Positions 10,809 through 25,026 are shown, counted from the first letter of the stretch. The stretch is 64,000 bases of DNA from Delphinus delphis (GCF_949987515.2 NW_027192658.1:2418001-2482000); one strand, 5' to 3'. Notes: generated by a model from the letters alone, not told the origin. Numbers and translations are program-made.

Positions 10809-12388
10809 TTGGCCAAAAAGGGCGTATGCGTTTTTTCCTGAATATATTCAGGAAAAAACGCATACGCCCTTTTTGGCCAACCAAGCCAACTTGCAAAGGA
10901 AATCTGCACTACAATGAAGTCTCACTTCCCCCCGGTCAAAAGGGCCATCTGAAAAAAGTGTAAAATCCAGAAAGGCAGGACAGGCCATGGAGAACTGGGA
11001 GCCTTGTTATGCTGATGGGCGGGATGTAAATTGCCAAGAGACACTCGGGAGAAGTGTATGGTGTTTCCTGAAACATCTAAAAAACAAAGCAACAGAGCCT
11101 AGGGCACTTCCACTTATGGTCCTATAGCTTAGGGAAATTAAAATCAAAAAGACACAGCCACCCCAAAGTTTGGGACGCCTCTGTTTACAAGAACCTCGTT
11201 TACCGTACAAGTTCAATATCACAGAAAGTGAAAAATGGATAAAGAACTTGTGGTACTTACGTACAATGCAGTATCACTCAGCAATGAAATCTATGTCATC
11301 AGGACCGTAGCAGCATAATGAGTGGATTCAGGTACGATGATTCTAACTGAAATAAGTCACACAGAAAAAGAAACATCATAAGATATCACTAATACACGGA
11401 ATGTAAACTTGGCTACACAGGAACTGCATTCCAAAACAGAACAGGGTCTCAAATTTAGAAAACCAACTTATGCTTGCTTAAGGGGAAAGGTGAGTTGGGG
11501 TGCTGCATAAAACCAGAGATTGAAATGAGCACAGATAAAGTTCCTTAAGCTAAATATGGAATAGACAAGAGCTACTCCTTGCTCAACGAAATGGACTCAA
11601 CACCCCATATTAAAAGCCTAAGAATGTACCTGACTAGTAAGTATCTTAAAACCTATGGATTGCTATGTCTCCAAAAGAGAATCAAGCGTGTGTACAGGGG
11701 CATAAACGCAGCAGTGATAGGATTGGAGAGGTTCGGTGAGCAAATGAAGACCCTTTGAAGACATATTGCATGGTACCCATTCCACGGGTCTCAACTCTCC
11801 AGGTTTTAGGTATTCTTCCTTCAGCTAAAACACGCATGTGGAACCCAGAGTATGATCAACCGTGTGAACGGGAGACGTCTTCAAATATGTCTCAGTTTTC
11901 CTCCCCTGGTACTCGGGTGCAACATTCCAGACGCTTTACTAACACTCTCCCCACTTGGAGAGTCAGCGCCTTTAACCTCCTGTTTGGTCCAGTTTGCAAT
12001 TTCTGCGGAAGATGAACAGGAATAGGGAGAACCAATGAGACACTAGCTGGAGGTGTCTGGACGGGCAAATTTAACTCTCATTTCCCACCAGGAAGAGGAA
12101 ATAACCAAAGGCTCAGCGTGCCGTGCCGGAACCAGATTAGGGCCTGAAGCCATCCTGCGGTGTTGCGGCCAGGTCACAAGAAAGCGAGTTGAAGAAAGGA
12201 GCTCAGGGGCACTGTAATTCACAAACCTGCAGAGTTATAAATGACAGCTATCGTCCAAAAATAGACTGAAGTAAGGCTGCCAAGAGGACTTGAAAGCGGG
12301 GCAGAATTGCAGGAAACCGATTTCAGGAGGTAGACTGGAATTGCATTGAAAGCATAGGAAAAGAGGCAGAACGTCCACAATGATGCAC
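10809..12388. repeat. Satellite unit 7 (1,580 bp)
   Basis: Carries aagccaacttgc just after the palindrome, aggaccgtagc, ttaagctaaat, gaagacatattg and gaacgggagacgtctt. First unit of the three-unit block. Palindrome perfect. Confidence 0.92.
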
Positions 12389-13967
12389 TTGGCCAAAAAG
12401 GGCGTATGCGTTTTTTCCTGAATATATTCAGGAAAAAACGCATACGCCCTTTTTGGCCAACCAAGCAAGCTTGCAAAGGAAATCTGCACTACAATGAAGT
12501 CTCACTTCCCCCTCGTCAAAAGGGCCATCTGAAAAAAGGGTAAAATCCAGAAAGGCAGGACAGGCCATGGAGAAGTGGGAGCCTTGTTATGCTGATGGGC
12601 GGGATGTAAATTGCCAACAACCACTCGGGAGAAGTGTATGGTGTTTCCTGAAACATCTAAAAAACAAAGCAACAGAACCTAGGGCACTTCCACTTATGGT
12701 CCTATAGCTTAGGGAAATTAAAATCAAAAAGACACAGCCACCCCAAAGTTTGGAACGGCTCTGTTTACAAGAACCTCGTTTACAGTACAAGTTCAACATC
12801 GCAGAAAGTGAAAAATGGATAAAGAAGTTGTGGTATTTACTTACAAACAATATCACTCAGCAATGAAATCTGTGTCATCAGGCCCTTAGCAGCACAATGA
12901 GTGGATTCAGGTATGATGATTCTAACTGAAATAAGTCACACAGAAAAAGAAACATTATAAGATATCACTAATACATGGAATGTAAACTTGGCTACACAGG
13001 AACTGAATTACAGAACAGAAGAGCGTCTCAAATTTAGAAAACCAACTTATGCTTGCTTAAGGGGAAAGGTGAGTTGGGGTGCTGCATAAAACCAGAGATT
13101 GAAATGAGCACAGATAAAGTTCCTTAAGCCAAATATGGAATAGACAAGAGCTACTCCTTGCTCAACGAAATGGACTCAACACCGCATATTAAACGCCTAA
13201 GAATGTACCTGACTAGTAAGTATCTTAAAACCTATGGATTGCTATGTCTCCGAAAGAGAATCAAGCATGTGTACAGGGGCATAAACGCAGCAGTGATAGG
13301 ATTGGAGATGTTCGGTGAGCAAATGAAGACCCTTTGAAGTCATATTGCATGGTACCCATTCCACGGGTTTCAACTACCCAGGTTATAGGTATTCTTCCTT
13401 CAGCTAAAACATGCATGTGGAACCCAGAGTATGATCAACCATGTGATCGGGAGACGTGTTCAAATATGTCTCAGTTTTCGTACCCTGGTACTCGGGTGCA
13501 ACATTCCAGATGCTTTACTAACACTCTCCCGACTTGGAGAGTCAGTCCCTTCAACCTCCTGTTTGGCCCAGTTTACAATTTCTGTGGAAGATGAACAGGA
13601 ATAGCGAGAACCAATGAGAGACTAGCTGGAGGTGTCTGGATGGGCAAATTTAACTCTCATTTCCCACCAGGAAGAGGAATTAACCAAAGGCTCAGCGTGC
13701 CGTGCCGGAACCAGATTAGGGCCTTAAGCCATCCTGCGGTGTTGCGGCCAGCTCAAAAGAAAGCGAGTTGAAGAAAGGAGCTCAGGGGCACTGTAATTCA
13801 CAAACCTGCAGAGTTATAAATGACAGCTATCGTCCAAAAATAGACTGAAGTAAGGCTGCCAAGAGGACTTGAAAGCGGGGCAGAATTGCAGGAAACCGAT
13901 TTCAGGAGGTAGACTGGAATTGCATTGAAAGCATAGGAAAAGAGGCAGAACGTCCACAATGATGCAC
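12389..13967. repeat. Satellite unit 8 (1,579 bp)
   Basis: One base short at acttacaaacaatatc (near 12843, normally acttacaaagcaatatc with further change). Also cccctcgtcaaaag, gccaacaaccactcg, ggagatgttcgg and a private ggttataggt. Palindrome perfect. Confidence 0.92.
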
Positions 13968-15547
13968 TTGGCCAAAAAGGGCGTATGCGTTTTTTCCTGA
14001 ATATATTCAGGAAAAAACGCATACGCCCTTTTTGGCCAACCAAGCAAGCTTGCAAAGGAAATCTGCACTACAATGAAGTCTCACTTCCCCCCGGTCAAAA
14101 GGGCCATCTGAAAAAAGTGTAAAATCCAGAAAGGCAGGACAGGCCATGGAGAACTGGGAGCCTTGTTATGCTGATGGGCGGGATGTAAATTACCAACAGA
14201 CACTCAGGAGAAGTGTATGGTGTTTCCTGAAACATCTAAAAAACAAAGCAACAGAGCCTAGGGCACTTCCACTTATGGTCCTATAGCATAGGGAAATTAA
14301 AATCAAAAAGACACAGCCACCCCAAAGTTTGGAACGGCTCTGTTTACAAGAACCTCGTTTACAGTACAAGTTCAACATCGCAGAAAGTGGAAAATGGATA
14401 AAGAAGTTGTGGTATTCACTTACAATGCAGTATCACTCAGCAATGAAATCTATGTCATCAGGCCCTTAGCAGCACAATGACTGGATTCAGGTATGATGAT
14501 TCTAACTGAAATAAGTCACACAGAAAAAGAAACATCATAAGATATCAGTAATACATGGAATGGAAACTTGGCTACACAGGAACTGAATTACAGAACAGAA
14601 CAGGGTCTCAAATTTAGAAAACCAACTTATGCTTGCTTAAGGGGAAAGGTGAGTTGGGGTGCTGCATAAAACCAGAGATTGAAATGAGCACAGATAAAGT
14701 TCCTTAAGCCAAATATGGAATACACAAGAGCTACTCCTTGCTCAACGAAATGGACTCAACACCCCATATTAAACGCCTAAGAATGTACCTGACTAGTAAG
14801 TATCTTAAAACCTATGGATTGCTATGTCTCTGAAAGAGAATCAAGCATGTGTACAGGGGCATACACGCAGCAGTGATAGGATTGGAGAGGTTCGGTGAGC
14901 AAATGAAGACCCTTTGAAGTCATATTGCATGGTACCCATTCCAAGGGTTTCACCTACCCAGGTTTAAGGTATTCTTCCTTCAGCTAAAACATGCATGTGG
15001 AACCTAGAGTATGATCAATCATGTGATCAGGAGACGTGTTCAAATATGTCTCAGTTTTCGTACCCTGGTACTCGGGTGCAACATTCCAGACGCTTTACTA
15101 ACACTCTCCCGACTTGGAGAGTCAGTCCCTTTAACCTCCTGTTTGGCCCAGTTTGCAATTTCTGCGGAAGATGAAGAGGAATAGCGAGAACCAATGAGAG
15201 GCTAGCTGGAGGTGTCTGGACGGGCAAATTTAACTCTCATTTCCCACCAGGAAGAGGAAATAACCAAAGGCTCAGCGTGCCGTGCCGGAACCAGATTAGG
15301 GCCTGAAGCCATCCTGCGGTGTTGCGGCCAGGTCACAAGAAAGCGAGTTGAAGAAAGGAGCTCAGGGGCACTGTAATTCACAAACCTGCAGAGTTATAAA
15401 TGACAGCTATCGTCCAAAAATAGACTGAAGTAAGGCTGCCAAGAGGACTTGAAAGCGGGGCAGAATTGCAGGAAACCGATTTCAGGAGGTAGACTGGAAT
15501 TGCATTGAAAGCATAGGAAAAGAGGCAGAACGTCCACAATGATGCAC
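13968..15547. repeat. Satellite unit 9 (1,580 bp)
   Basis: Founder-type markers seen again in units 12, 17, 20 and 25: tatagcataggg, cacaatgactgg, catacacgcagc, ccaagggtttcacc, and gatcaatcatgtgatcagg. Palindrome perfect. Confidence 0.92.
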
Positions 15548-17127
15548 TTGGCCAAAAAGGGCGTATGCGTTTTTTCCTGAATATATTCAGGAAAAAACGC
15601 ATACGCCCTTTTTGGCCAACCAAGCCAACTTGCAAAGGAAATCTGCACTACAATGAAGTCTCACTTCCCCCCGGTCAAAAGGGCCATCTGAAAAAAGTGT
15701 AAAATCCAGAAAGGCAGGACAGGCCATGGAGAACTGGGAGCCTTGTTATGCTGATGGGCGGGATGTAAATTGCCAACAGACACTCGGGAGAAGTGTATGG
15801 TGTTTCCTGAAACATCTAAAAAACAAAGCAACAGAGCCTAGGGCACTTCCACTTATGGTCCTATAGCTTAGGGAAATTAAAATCAAAAAGACACAGCCAC
15901 CCCAAAGTTTGGGACGCCTCTGTTTACAAGAACCTCGTTTACCGTACAAATTCAATATCACAGAAAGTGAAAAATGGATAAAGAACTTGTGGTACTTACG
16001 TACAATGCAGTATCACTCAGCAATGAAATCTATGTCATCAGGACCGTAGCAGCATAATGAGTGGATTCAGGTACGATGATTCTAACTGAAATAAGTCACA
16101 CAGAAAAAGAAACATCATAAGATATCACTAATACACGGAATGTAAACTTGGCTACACAGGAACTGCATTCCAAAACAGAACAGGGTCTCAAATTTAGAAA
16201 ACCAACTTATGCTTGCTTAAGGGGAAAGGTGAGTTGGGGTGCTGCATAAAACCAGAGATTGAAATGAGCACAGATAAAGTTCCTTAAGCTAAATATGGAA
16301 TAGACAAGAGCTACTCCTTGCTCAACGAAATGGACTCAACACCCCATATTAAAAGCCTAAGAATGTACCTGACTAGTAAGTATCTTAAAACCTATGGATT
16401 GCTATGTCTCCAAAAGAGAATCAAGCGTGTGTACAGGGGCATAAACGCAGCAGTGATAGGATTGGAGAGGTTCGGTGAGCAAATGAAGACCCTTTGAAGA
16501 CATATTGCATGGTACCCATTCCACGGGTCTCAACTCTCCAGGTTTTAGGTATTCTTCCTTCAGCTAAAACACGCATGTGGAACCCAGAGTATGATCAACC
16601 GTGTGAACGGGAGACGTCTTCAAATATGTCTCAGTTTTCCTCCCCTGGTACTCGGGTGCAACATTCCAGACGCTTTACTAACACTCTCCCCACTTGGAGA
16701 GTCAGTCCCTTTAACCTCCTGTTTGGTCCAGTTTGCAATTTCTGCGGAAGATGAACAGGAATAGGGAGAACCAATGAGACACTAGCTGGAGGTGTCTGGA
16801 CGGGCAAATTTAACTCTCATTTCCCACCAGGAAGAGGAAATAACCAAAGGCTCAGCGTGCCGTGCCGGAACCAGATTAGGGCCTGAAGCCATGCTGCGGT
16901 GTTGCGGCCAGGTCACAAGAAAGCGAGTTGAAGAAAGGAGCTTAGGGGCACTGTAATTCACAAACCTGCAGAGTTATAAATGACAGCTATCGTCCAAAAA
17001 TAGACTGAAGTAAGGCTGCCAAGAAGACTTGAAAGCGGGGCAGAATTGCAGGAAACCGATTTCAGGAGGTAGACTGGAATTGCATTGAAAGCATAGGAAA
17101 AGAGGCAGAACGTCCACAATGATGCAC
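15548..17127. repeat. Satellite unit 10 (1,580 bp)
   Basis: Copy of unit 7; private change gtacaaattcaa near 15946. Palindrome perfect. Confidence 0.92.
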
Positions 17128-18706
17128 TTGGCCAAAAAGGGCGTATGCGTTTTTTCCTGAATATATTCAGGAAAAAACGCATACGCCCTTTTTGGCCAAC
17201 CAAGCAAGCTTGCAAAGGAAATCTGCACTACAATGAAGTCTCACTTCCCCCTCGTCAAAAGGGCCATCTGAAAAAAGGGTAAAATCCAGAAAGGCAGGAC
17301 AGGCCATGGAGAAGTGGGAGCCTTGTTATGCTGATGGGCGGGATGTAAATTGCCAACAACCACTCGGGAGAAGTGTATGGTGTTTCCTGAAACATCTAAA
17401 AAACAAAGCAACAGAACCTAGGGCACTTCCACTTATGGTCCTATAGCTTAGGGAAATTAAAATCAAAAAGACACAGCCACCCCAAAGTTTGGAACGGCTC
17501 TCTTTACAAGAACCTCGTTTACAGTACAAGTTCAACATCGCAGAAAGTGAAAAATGGATAAAGAAGTTGTGGTATTTACTTACAAACAATATCACTCAGC
17601 AATGAAATCTGTGTCATCAGGCCCTTAGCAGCACAATGAGTGGATTCAGGTATGATGATTCTAACTGAAATAAGTCACACAGAAAAAGAAACATCATAAG
17701 ATATCACTAATACATGGAATGTAAACTTGGCTACACAGGAACTGAATTACAGAACAGAAGAGCGTCTCAAATTTAGAAAACCAACTTATGCTTGCTTAAG
17801 GGGAAAGGTGAGTTGGGGTGCTGCATAAAACCAGAGATTGAAATGAGCACAGATAAAGTTCCTTAAGCCAAATATGGAATAGACAAGAGCTACTCCTTGC
17901 TCAACGAAATGGACTCAACACCGCATATTAAACGCCTAAGAATGTACCTGACTAGTAAGTATCTTAAAACCTATGGATTGCTATGTCTCCGAAAGAGAAT
18001 CAAGCATGTGTACAGGGGCATAAACGCAGCAGTGATAGGATTGGAGATGTTCGGTGAGCAAATGAAGACCCTTTGAAGTCATATTGCATGGTACCCATTC
18101 CACGGGTTTCAACTACCCAGGTTTTAGGTATTCTTCCTTCAGCTAAAACATGCATGTGGAACCCAGAGTATGATCAACCGTGTGATCGGGAGACGTGTTC
18201 AAATATGTCTCAGTTTTCGTACCCTGGTACTCGGGTGCAACATTCCAGATGCTTTACTAACACTCTCCCGACTTGGAGAGTCAGTCCCTTCAACCTCCTG
18301 TTTGGCCCAGTTTACAATTTCTGTGGAAGATGAACAGGAATAGCGAGAACCAATGAGAGACTAGCTGGAGGTGTCTGGATGGGCAAATTTAACTCTCATT
18401 TCCCACCAGGAAGAGGAATTAACCAAAGGCTCAGCGTGCCGTGCCGGAACCAGATTAGGGCCTGAAGCCATCCTGCGGTGTTGCGGCCAGCTCAAAAGAA
18501 AGCGAGTTGAAGAAAGGAGCTCAGGGGCACTGTAATTCACAAACCTGCAGAGTTATAAATGACAGCTATCGTCCAAAAATAGACTGAAGTAAGGCTGCCA
18601 AGAGGACTTGAAAGCGGGGCAGAATTGCAGGAAACCGATTTCAGGAGGTAGACTGGAATTGCATTGAAAGCATAGGAAAAGAGGCAGAACGTCCACAATG
18701 ATGCAC
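17128..18706. repeat. Satellite unit 11 (1,579 bp)
   Basis: Copy of unit 8 with the same one-base deletion near 17582; preceded by catgctgcgg, gagcttaggg and gaagacttg, markers also seen before unit 24. Palindrome perfect. Confidence 0.92.
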
Positions 18707-20286
18707 TTGGCCAAAAAGGGCGTATGCGTTTTTTCCTGAATATATTCAGGAAAAAACGCATACGCCCTTTTTGGCCAACCAAGCAAGCTTGCAAAGGAAA
18801 TCTGCACTACAATGAAGTCTCACTTCCCCCCGGTCAAAAGGGCCATCTGAAAAAAGTGTAAAATCCAGAAAGGCAGGACAGGCCATGGAGAACTGGGAGC
18901 CTTGTTATGCTGATGGGCGGGATGTAAATTACCAACAGACACTCAGGAGAAGTGTATGGTGTTTCCTGAAACATCTAAAAAACAAAGCAACAGAGCCTAG
19001 GGCACTTCCACTTATGGTCCTATAGCATAGGGAAATTAAAATCAAAAAGACACAGCCACCCCAAAGTTTGGAACGGCTCTGTTTACAAGAACCTCGTTTA
19101 CAGTACAAGTTCAACATCGCAGAAAGTGGAAAATGGATAAAGAAGTTGTGGTATTCACTTACAATGCAGTATCACTCAGCAATGAAATCTATGTCATCAG
19201 GCCCTTAGCAGCACAATGACTGGATTCAGGTATGATGATTCTAACTGAAATAAGTCACACAGAAAAAGAAACATCATAAGATATCAGTAATACACGGAAT
19301 GGAAACTTGGCTACACAGGAACTGAATTACAGAACAGAACAGGGTCTCAAATTTAGAAAACCAACTTATGCTTGCTTAAGGGGAAAGGTGAGTTGGGGTG
19401 CTGCATAAAACCAGAGATTGAAATGAGCACAGATAAAGTTCCTTAAGCCAAATATGGAATACACAAGAGCTACTCCTTGCTCAACGAAATGGACTCAACA
19501 CCCCATATTAAACGCCTAAGAATGTACCTGACTAGTAAGTATCTTAAAACCTATGGATTGCTATGTCTCTGAAAGAGAATCAAGCATGTGTACAGGGGCA
19601 TACACGCAGCAGTGATAGGATTGGAGAGGTTCGGTGAGCAAATGAAGACCCTTTGAAGTCATATTGCATGGTACCCATTCCAAGGGTTTCACCTACCCAG
19701 GTTTAAGGTATTCTTCCTTCAGCTAAAACATGCATGTGGAACCTAGAGTATGATCAATCATGTGATCAGGAGACGTGTTCAAATATGTCTCAGTTTTCGT
19801 ACCCTGGTACTCGGGTGCAACATTCCAGACGCTTTACTAACACTCTCCCGACTTGGAGAGTCAGTCCCTTTAACCTCCTGTTTGGCCCAGTTTGCAATTT
19901 CTGCGGAAGATGAAGAGGAATAGCGAGAACCAATGAGAGACTAGCTGGAGGTGTCTGAACGGGCAAATTTAACTCTCATTTCCCACCAGGAAGAGGAATT
20001 AACCAAAGGCTCAGCGTGCCATGCCGGAACCAGATTAGGGCCTGAAGACATCCTGCGGTGTTGCGGCCAGGTCACAAGAAAGCGAGTTGAAGAAAGGAGC
20101 TCAGGGGCACTGTAATTCACAAACCTGCAGAGTTATAAATGACAGCTATCGTCCAAAAATATACTGAAGTAAGGCTGCCAAGAGGACTTGAAAGCGGGGC
20201 AGAATTGCAGGAAACCGATTTCAGGAGGTAGACTGGAATTGCATTGAAAGCATAGGAAAAGAGGCAGAACGTCCACAATGATGCAC
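18707..20286. repeat. Satellite unit 12 (1,580 bp)
   Basis: Copy of unit 9 until about 19917, then acquires gtctgaacgggc and gtgccatgccgg, markers continued in units 17, 20 and 25. Palindrome perfect. Confidence 0.92.
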
Positions 20287-21866
20287 TTGGCCAAAAAGGG
20301 CGTATGCGTTTTTTCCTGAATATATTCAGGAAAAAACGCATACGCCCTTTTTGGCCAACCAAGCAAACTTGCAAAGGAAATCTGCACTACAATGAAGTCT
20401 CACTTCTCCCCGGTCAAAAGGTCCATCTGAAAAAAGTGTAAAATCCAGAAAGGCAGGACAGGCCATGGAGAACTGGGAGCCTTGTTATGCTGATGGGCGG
20501 GATGTAAATTGCCAACAGACAGTCAGGAGAAGTGTATGGTGTTTCCTGAAACATCTAAAAAACAAAGCAACAGACCCTAGGGCACTTCCACTTATGGTCC
20601 TATAGCTTAGGGAAATTAAAATCAAAAAGACACAGCCACCCCAAAGTTTGGGACGCCTCCGTTTACAAGAACCTCGTTTACCGTACAAGTTCAATATCAC
20701 AGAAAGTGAAAAATGGATAAAGAACTTGTGGTACTTACGTACAATGCAGTATCACTCAGCAATGAAATCTATGTCATCAGGCCCATAGCAGCATAATGAG
20801 TGGATTCAGGTACGATGATTCTAACTGAAATAAGTCACACAGAAAAAGAAACATCATAAGATATCACTAATACACGGAATGTAAACTTGGCTACACAGGA
20901 ACTGCATTCCAAAACAGAACAGGGTCTCAAATTTAGAAAACCAACTTATGCTTGGTTAAGGGGAAAGGTGAGTTGGGGTGCTGCATAAAACCAGAGATTG
21001 AAATGAGCACAGATAAAGTTCCTTAAGCCAAATATGGAATAGACAAGAGCTACTCCTTGCTCAACGAAATGGACTCAACACCCCATATTAAACGCCTAAG
21101 AATGTACCTGACTAGTAAGTATCTTAAAACCTATGGATTGCTATGTCTCCAAAAGAGAATCAAGCGTGTGTACAGGGGCATAAACGCAGCAGTGATAGGA
21201 TTGGAGAGGTTCGGTGAGCAAATGAAGACCCTTTGAAGTCATATTGCATGGTACCCATTCCACAGGTCTCAACTCTCCAGGTTTAAGGTATTCTTCCTTC
21301 AGCTAAAACATGCCTGGGGAACCCAGAGTATGATCAACCACGTGAATGGGAGACGTGTTCAAATATGTCTCAGTTTCCCTCCCCTGGTACTCGGGTGCAA
21401 CATTCCAGACGCTTTACTAACACTCTCCCGTCTTGGAGAGTCAGTTCCTTTAACCTCCTGTTTGGCCCAGTTTGCAATTTCTGCGGAAGATGAACAGGAA
21501 TAGCGAGAACCAATGAGAGGCTAGCTGGAGGTGTCTGGACAGGCAAATTTAACTCTCATTTCCCACCAGGAAGAGGAATTAACCAAAGGCTCAGCGTGCC
21601 GTGCCGGAACCAGATTAGGGCCTGAAGCCATCCTGCGGTGTTGTGGCCAGCTCACAAGAAACCGAGTTGAAGAAAGGAGCTCAGGGGCACTGTAATTCAC
21701 AAACCTGCAGAGTTATAAATGACAGCTATCGTCCAAAAATAGACTGAAGTAAGGCTGCCAAGAGGACTTGAAAGCGGGGCAGAATTGCTGGAAACCGATT
21801 TCAGGAGGTAGACTGGAATTGCATTGAAAGCATAGGAAAAGAGGCAGAACGTCCACAATGATGCAC
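20287..21866. repeat. Satellite unit 13 (1,580 bp)
   Basis: aagcaaacttgc after the palindrome, cacttctcccc near 20403 and gacagtcagg near 20519. Its L1 part shares tatgcttggttaagg with units 1 and 3. From about 21260 it becomes the unit-4 type (atgcctgggg). Palindrome perfect. Confidence 0.92.
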
Positions 21867-23446
21867 TTGGCCAAAAAGGGCATATGCGTTTTTTCCTGAA
21901 TATATTCAGGAAAAAACGCATACGCCCTTTTTGGCCAACCAAGCAAGCTTGCAAAGGAAATCTGCACTACAATGAAGTCTCACTTCCCCCCGGTCAAAAG
22001 GGCCATCTGAAAAAAGTGTAAAATCCAGAAAGGCAGGACAGGCCATGGAGAACTGGGAGCCTTGTTATGCTGATGGGCGGGATGTAAATTGCCAACAACC
22101 ACTCGGGAGAAGTGTATGGTGTTTCCTGAAACATCTAAAAAACAAAGCAACAGAGCCTAGGACACTGCCACTTATGGTCCTATAGCTTAGGGAAACTAAA
22201 ATCAAAAAGACACAGCCACCCCAAAGTTTGGAACGGCTCTGTTTACAAGAACCTCGTTCACAGTACAAGTTCAACATCGCAGAAAGTGAAAAATGGATAA
22301 AGAAGTTGTGGTATTTACTTACAAAGCAATATCACCAAGCAATGAAATCTGTGTCATCAGGCCCTTAGCAGCACAATGAGTGGATTCAGGTATGATGATT
22401 CTAACTGAAATAAGTCACACAGAAAAAGAAACATCATAAGATATCAGTAATACACGGAATGTAAACTTGGCTACACAGGAACTGAATTACAGAACAGAAC
22501 AGGGTCTCAAATTTAGAAAACCAACTTATGCTTGCTTAAGGGGAAAGGTGAGTTGGGGTGCTGCATAAAACCAGAGATTGAAATGAGCACAGATAAAGTT
22601 CCTTAAGCCAAATATGGAATAGACAAGAGCTACTCCTTGCTCAAAGAAATGGACTCAACACCGCATATTAAATGCCTAAGAATGTACCTGACTAGTAAGT
22701 ATCTTAAAACCTAGGGATTGCTATGTCTCCGAAAGAGAATCAAGCATGTGTACAGGGGCATAAACGCAGCAGTGATAGGATTGGAGAGGTTCGGTGAGCA
22801 AATGAAGACCCTTTGAAGTCATATTGCATGGTACCCATTCCACGGGTTTCAACTACCCAGGTTTTAGGTATTCTTCCTTCAGCTAAAACATGCATGTGGA
22901 ACCCAGAGTATGATCAACCATGTGATCGGGAGACGTGTTCAAATATGTCTCAGTTTTCCTCCCCTGGTACTCGGGTGCAACATTCCAGACGCTTTACTAA
23001 CACTCTCCCCACTTGGAGAGTCAGCGCCTTTAACCTCCTGTTTGGCCCAGTTTGCAATTTCTGCGGAAGATGAACAGGAATAGCGAGAACCAATGAGAGA
23101 CTAGATGGAGGTGTCTGGACGGGCAAATTTAACTCTCATTTCCCACCAGGAAGAGGAAATAACCAGAGGCTCAGCGTGCCGTGCCGGAACCAGATTAGGG
23201 CCTGAAGCCATCCTGCGGTGTTGCGGCCAGGTCACAAGAAAGCGAGTTCAAGAAAGGAGCTCAGGGGCACTGTAATTCACAAACCTGCAGAGTTATAAAT
23301 GACAGCTATCGTCCAAAAATAGACTGAAGTAAGGCTGCCAAGAGGACTTGAAAGCGGGGCAGAATTGCAGGAAACCGATTTCAGGAGGTAGACTGGAATT
23401 GCATTGAAAGCATAGGAAAAGAGGCAGAACGTCCACAATGATGCTC
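21867..23446. repeat. Satellite unit 14 (1,580 bp)
   Basis: Copy of unit 5 at 14,218 bp distance. Left palindrome arm has gggcatatg instead of gggcgtatg, a CpG-type change not matched in the right arm. Confidence 0.92.
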
Positions 23447-25026
23447 TTGGCCAAAAAGGGCGTATGCGTTTTTTCCTGAATATATTCAGGAAAAAACGCA
23501 TACGCCCTTTTTGGACAACCAAGCAAGCTTGCAAAGGAAATCTGCACTACAATGAAGTCTCACTTCCCCCCGGTCAAAAGGGCCATCTGAAAAAAGTGTA
23601 AAATCCAGAAAGGCAGGACAGGCCATGGAGAACTGGGAGCCTTGTTATGCTGATGGGCGGGATGTAAATTACCAACAGACACTCAGGAGAAGTGTATGGT
23701 GTTTCCTGAAACATCTAAAAAACAAAGGAACAAAGCCTAGGGCACTGCCACTTATGGTCCTATAGCTTAGGGAAATTAAAATCAAAAAGACACAGCCACC
23801 CCAAAGTTTGGGACGCCTCTGTTTACAAGAACCTCGTTTACAGTACAAGTTCAACATCGCAGAAAGTGAAAAATGGATAAAGAACTTGTGGTACTTACGT
23901 ACAATGCAGTATCACTCAGCAATGAAATCTATGTCATCAGGCCCGTAGCAGCATAATGAGTAGATTCAGGTACGATGATTCTAACTGAAATAAGTCACAC
24001 AGAAAAAGAAACATCATAAGATATCAGTAATACACGGAATGTAAACTTGGCTACACAGGAACTGAATTCCAAAACAGAACAGGTTCTCAAATTTAGAAAA
24101 CCAACTTATGCTTGCTTAAGGGGAAAGGTGAGTTGGGGTGCTGCATAAAACCAGAGATTGAAATGAGCACAGATAAAGTTCCTTAAGCCAAATATGGAAT
24201 AGACAAGAGCTACTCCTTGCTCAACGAAATGGACTCAACACCGCATATTAAACGCCTAAGAATGTACCTGACTAGTAAGTATCTTAAAACCTATGGATTG
24301 CTATGTCTCTGAAAGAGAATCAAGCATGTGTACAGGGGCATAAACGCAGCAGTGATAGGATTGGAGAGGTCCGGTGAGCAAATGAAGACCCTTTGAAGTC
24401 ATATTGCATGGTACCCATTCCACGGGTTTCAACTACCCAGGTTTTAGGTATTCTTCCTTCAGCTAAAACATGCATGTGGAACCCAGAGTATGATCAACCA
24501 TGTGATCGGGAGACGTGTTCAAATATGTCTCAGTTTTCCTCCCCTGGTACTCGGGTGCAACATTCCAGACGCTTTACTAACACTCTCCCCACTTGGAGAG
24601 TCAGCGCCTTTAAACTCCTGTTTGGCACAGTTTGCAATTTCTGCGGAAGATGAACAGGAATAGCGAGAACCAATGAGAGGCTAGCTGGAGGTGTCTGGAC
24701 GGGCAAATTTAACTCTCATTTCCCACCAGGAAGAGGAAATAACCAAAGGCTCAGCGTGCCGTGCCGGAACCAGATTAGGGCCTGAAGACATCCTGCGGTG
24801 TTGCGGCCAGGTCACAAGAAAGCGAGTTGAAGAAAGGAGCTCAGGGGCACTGTAATTCACAAACCTGCAGAGTTATAAATGACAGCTATCGTCCAAAAAT
24901 AGACTGAAGTAAGGCTGCCAAGAGGACTTGAAAGCGGGGCAGAATTGCAGGAAACCGATTTCAGGAGGTAGACTGGAATTGCATTGAAAGCATAGGAAAA
25001 GAGGCAGAACGTCCACAATGATGCAC
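23447..25026. repeat. Satellite unit 15 (1,580 bp)
   Basis: Copy of unit 6, including the ggacaa right arm and ggtccggtgagc. Private gatgctcttgg just before the palindrome, and tttaaactcc with ttggcacag near 24610 (also in unit 18). Confidence 0.92.

Larger units (their letters stand above)
7040..11390. repeat. Nine-unit-offset duplicate block, copy 1
   Basis: Units 4 (end) to 7 (first third). Matches 21258-25608 at a constant 14,218-bp offset, sharing many otherwise unique variants (atgcctgggg, gaattgctgg, acctagggattg, atcaccaagcaatg, ctagatggagg, gttcaagaaagg, ggacaa). Confidence 0.8.
10440..15178. repeat. Higher-order repeat, three-unit block A, copy 1
   Basis: 4,739 bp. Matches 15179-19917 with roughly a dozen differences spotted by eye (for example gccaagagac/gccaacagac, tcagcgcc/tcagtccc, catcctg/catgctg, ggttatagg/ggttttagg). 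Both copies share the one-base deletion of unit 8. The junction between copies lies at the gaagatgaa(c/g)aggaatag site. Confidence 0.85.
15179..19917. repeat. Higher-order repeat, three-unit block A, copy 2
   Basis: Units 10-12 repeat units 7-9 in the same order and directly adjoin them. Past 19917 the match ends (gagagactag and gtctgaacgg instead of gagaggctag and gtctggacgg). Confidence 0.85.

Noticed and set aside
11860..11880. Possible CENP-B box at the gtgtgaacgggaga site
   Set aside because: The ACGGGA half fits, but the required TTCG half is absent (aacc instead), so the essential core is not met. The ttcggtgagc site elsewhere in the unit lacks the CGGG half.
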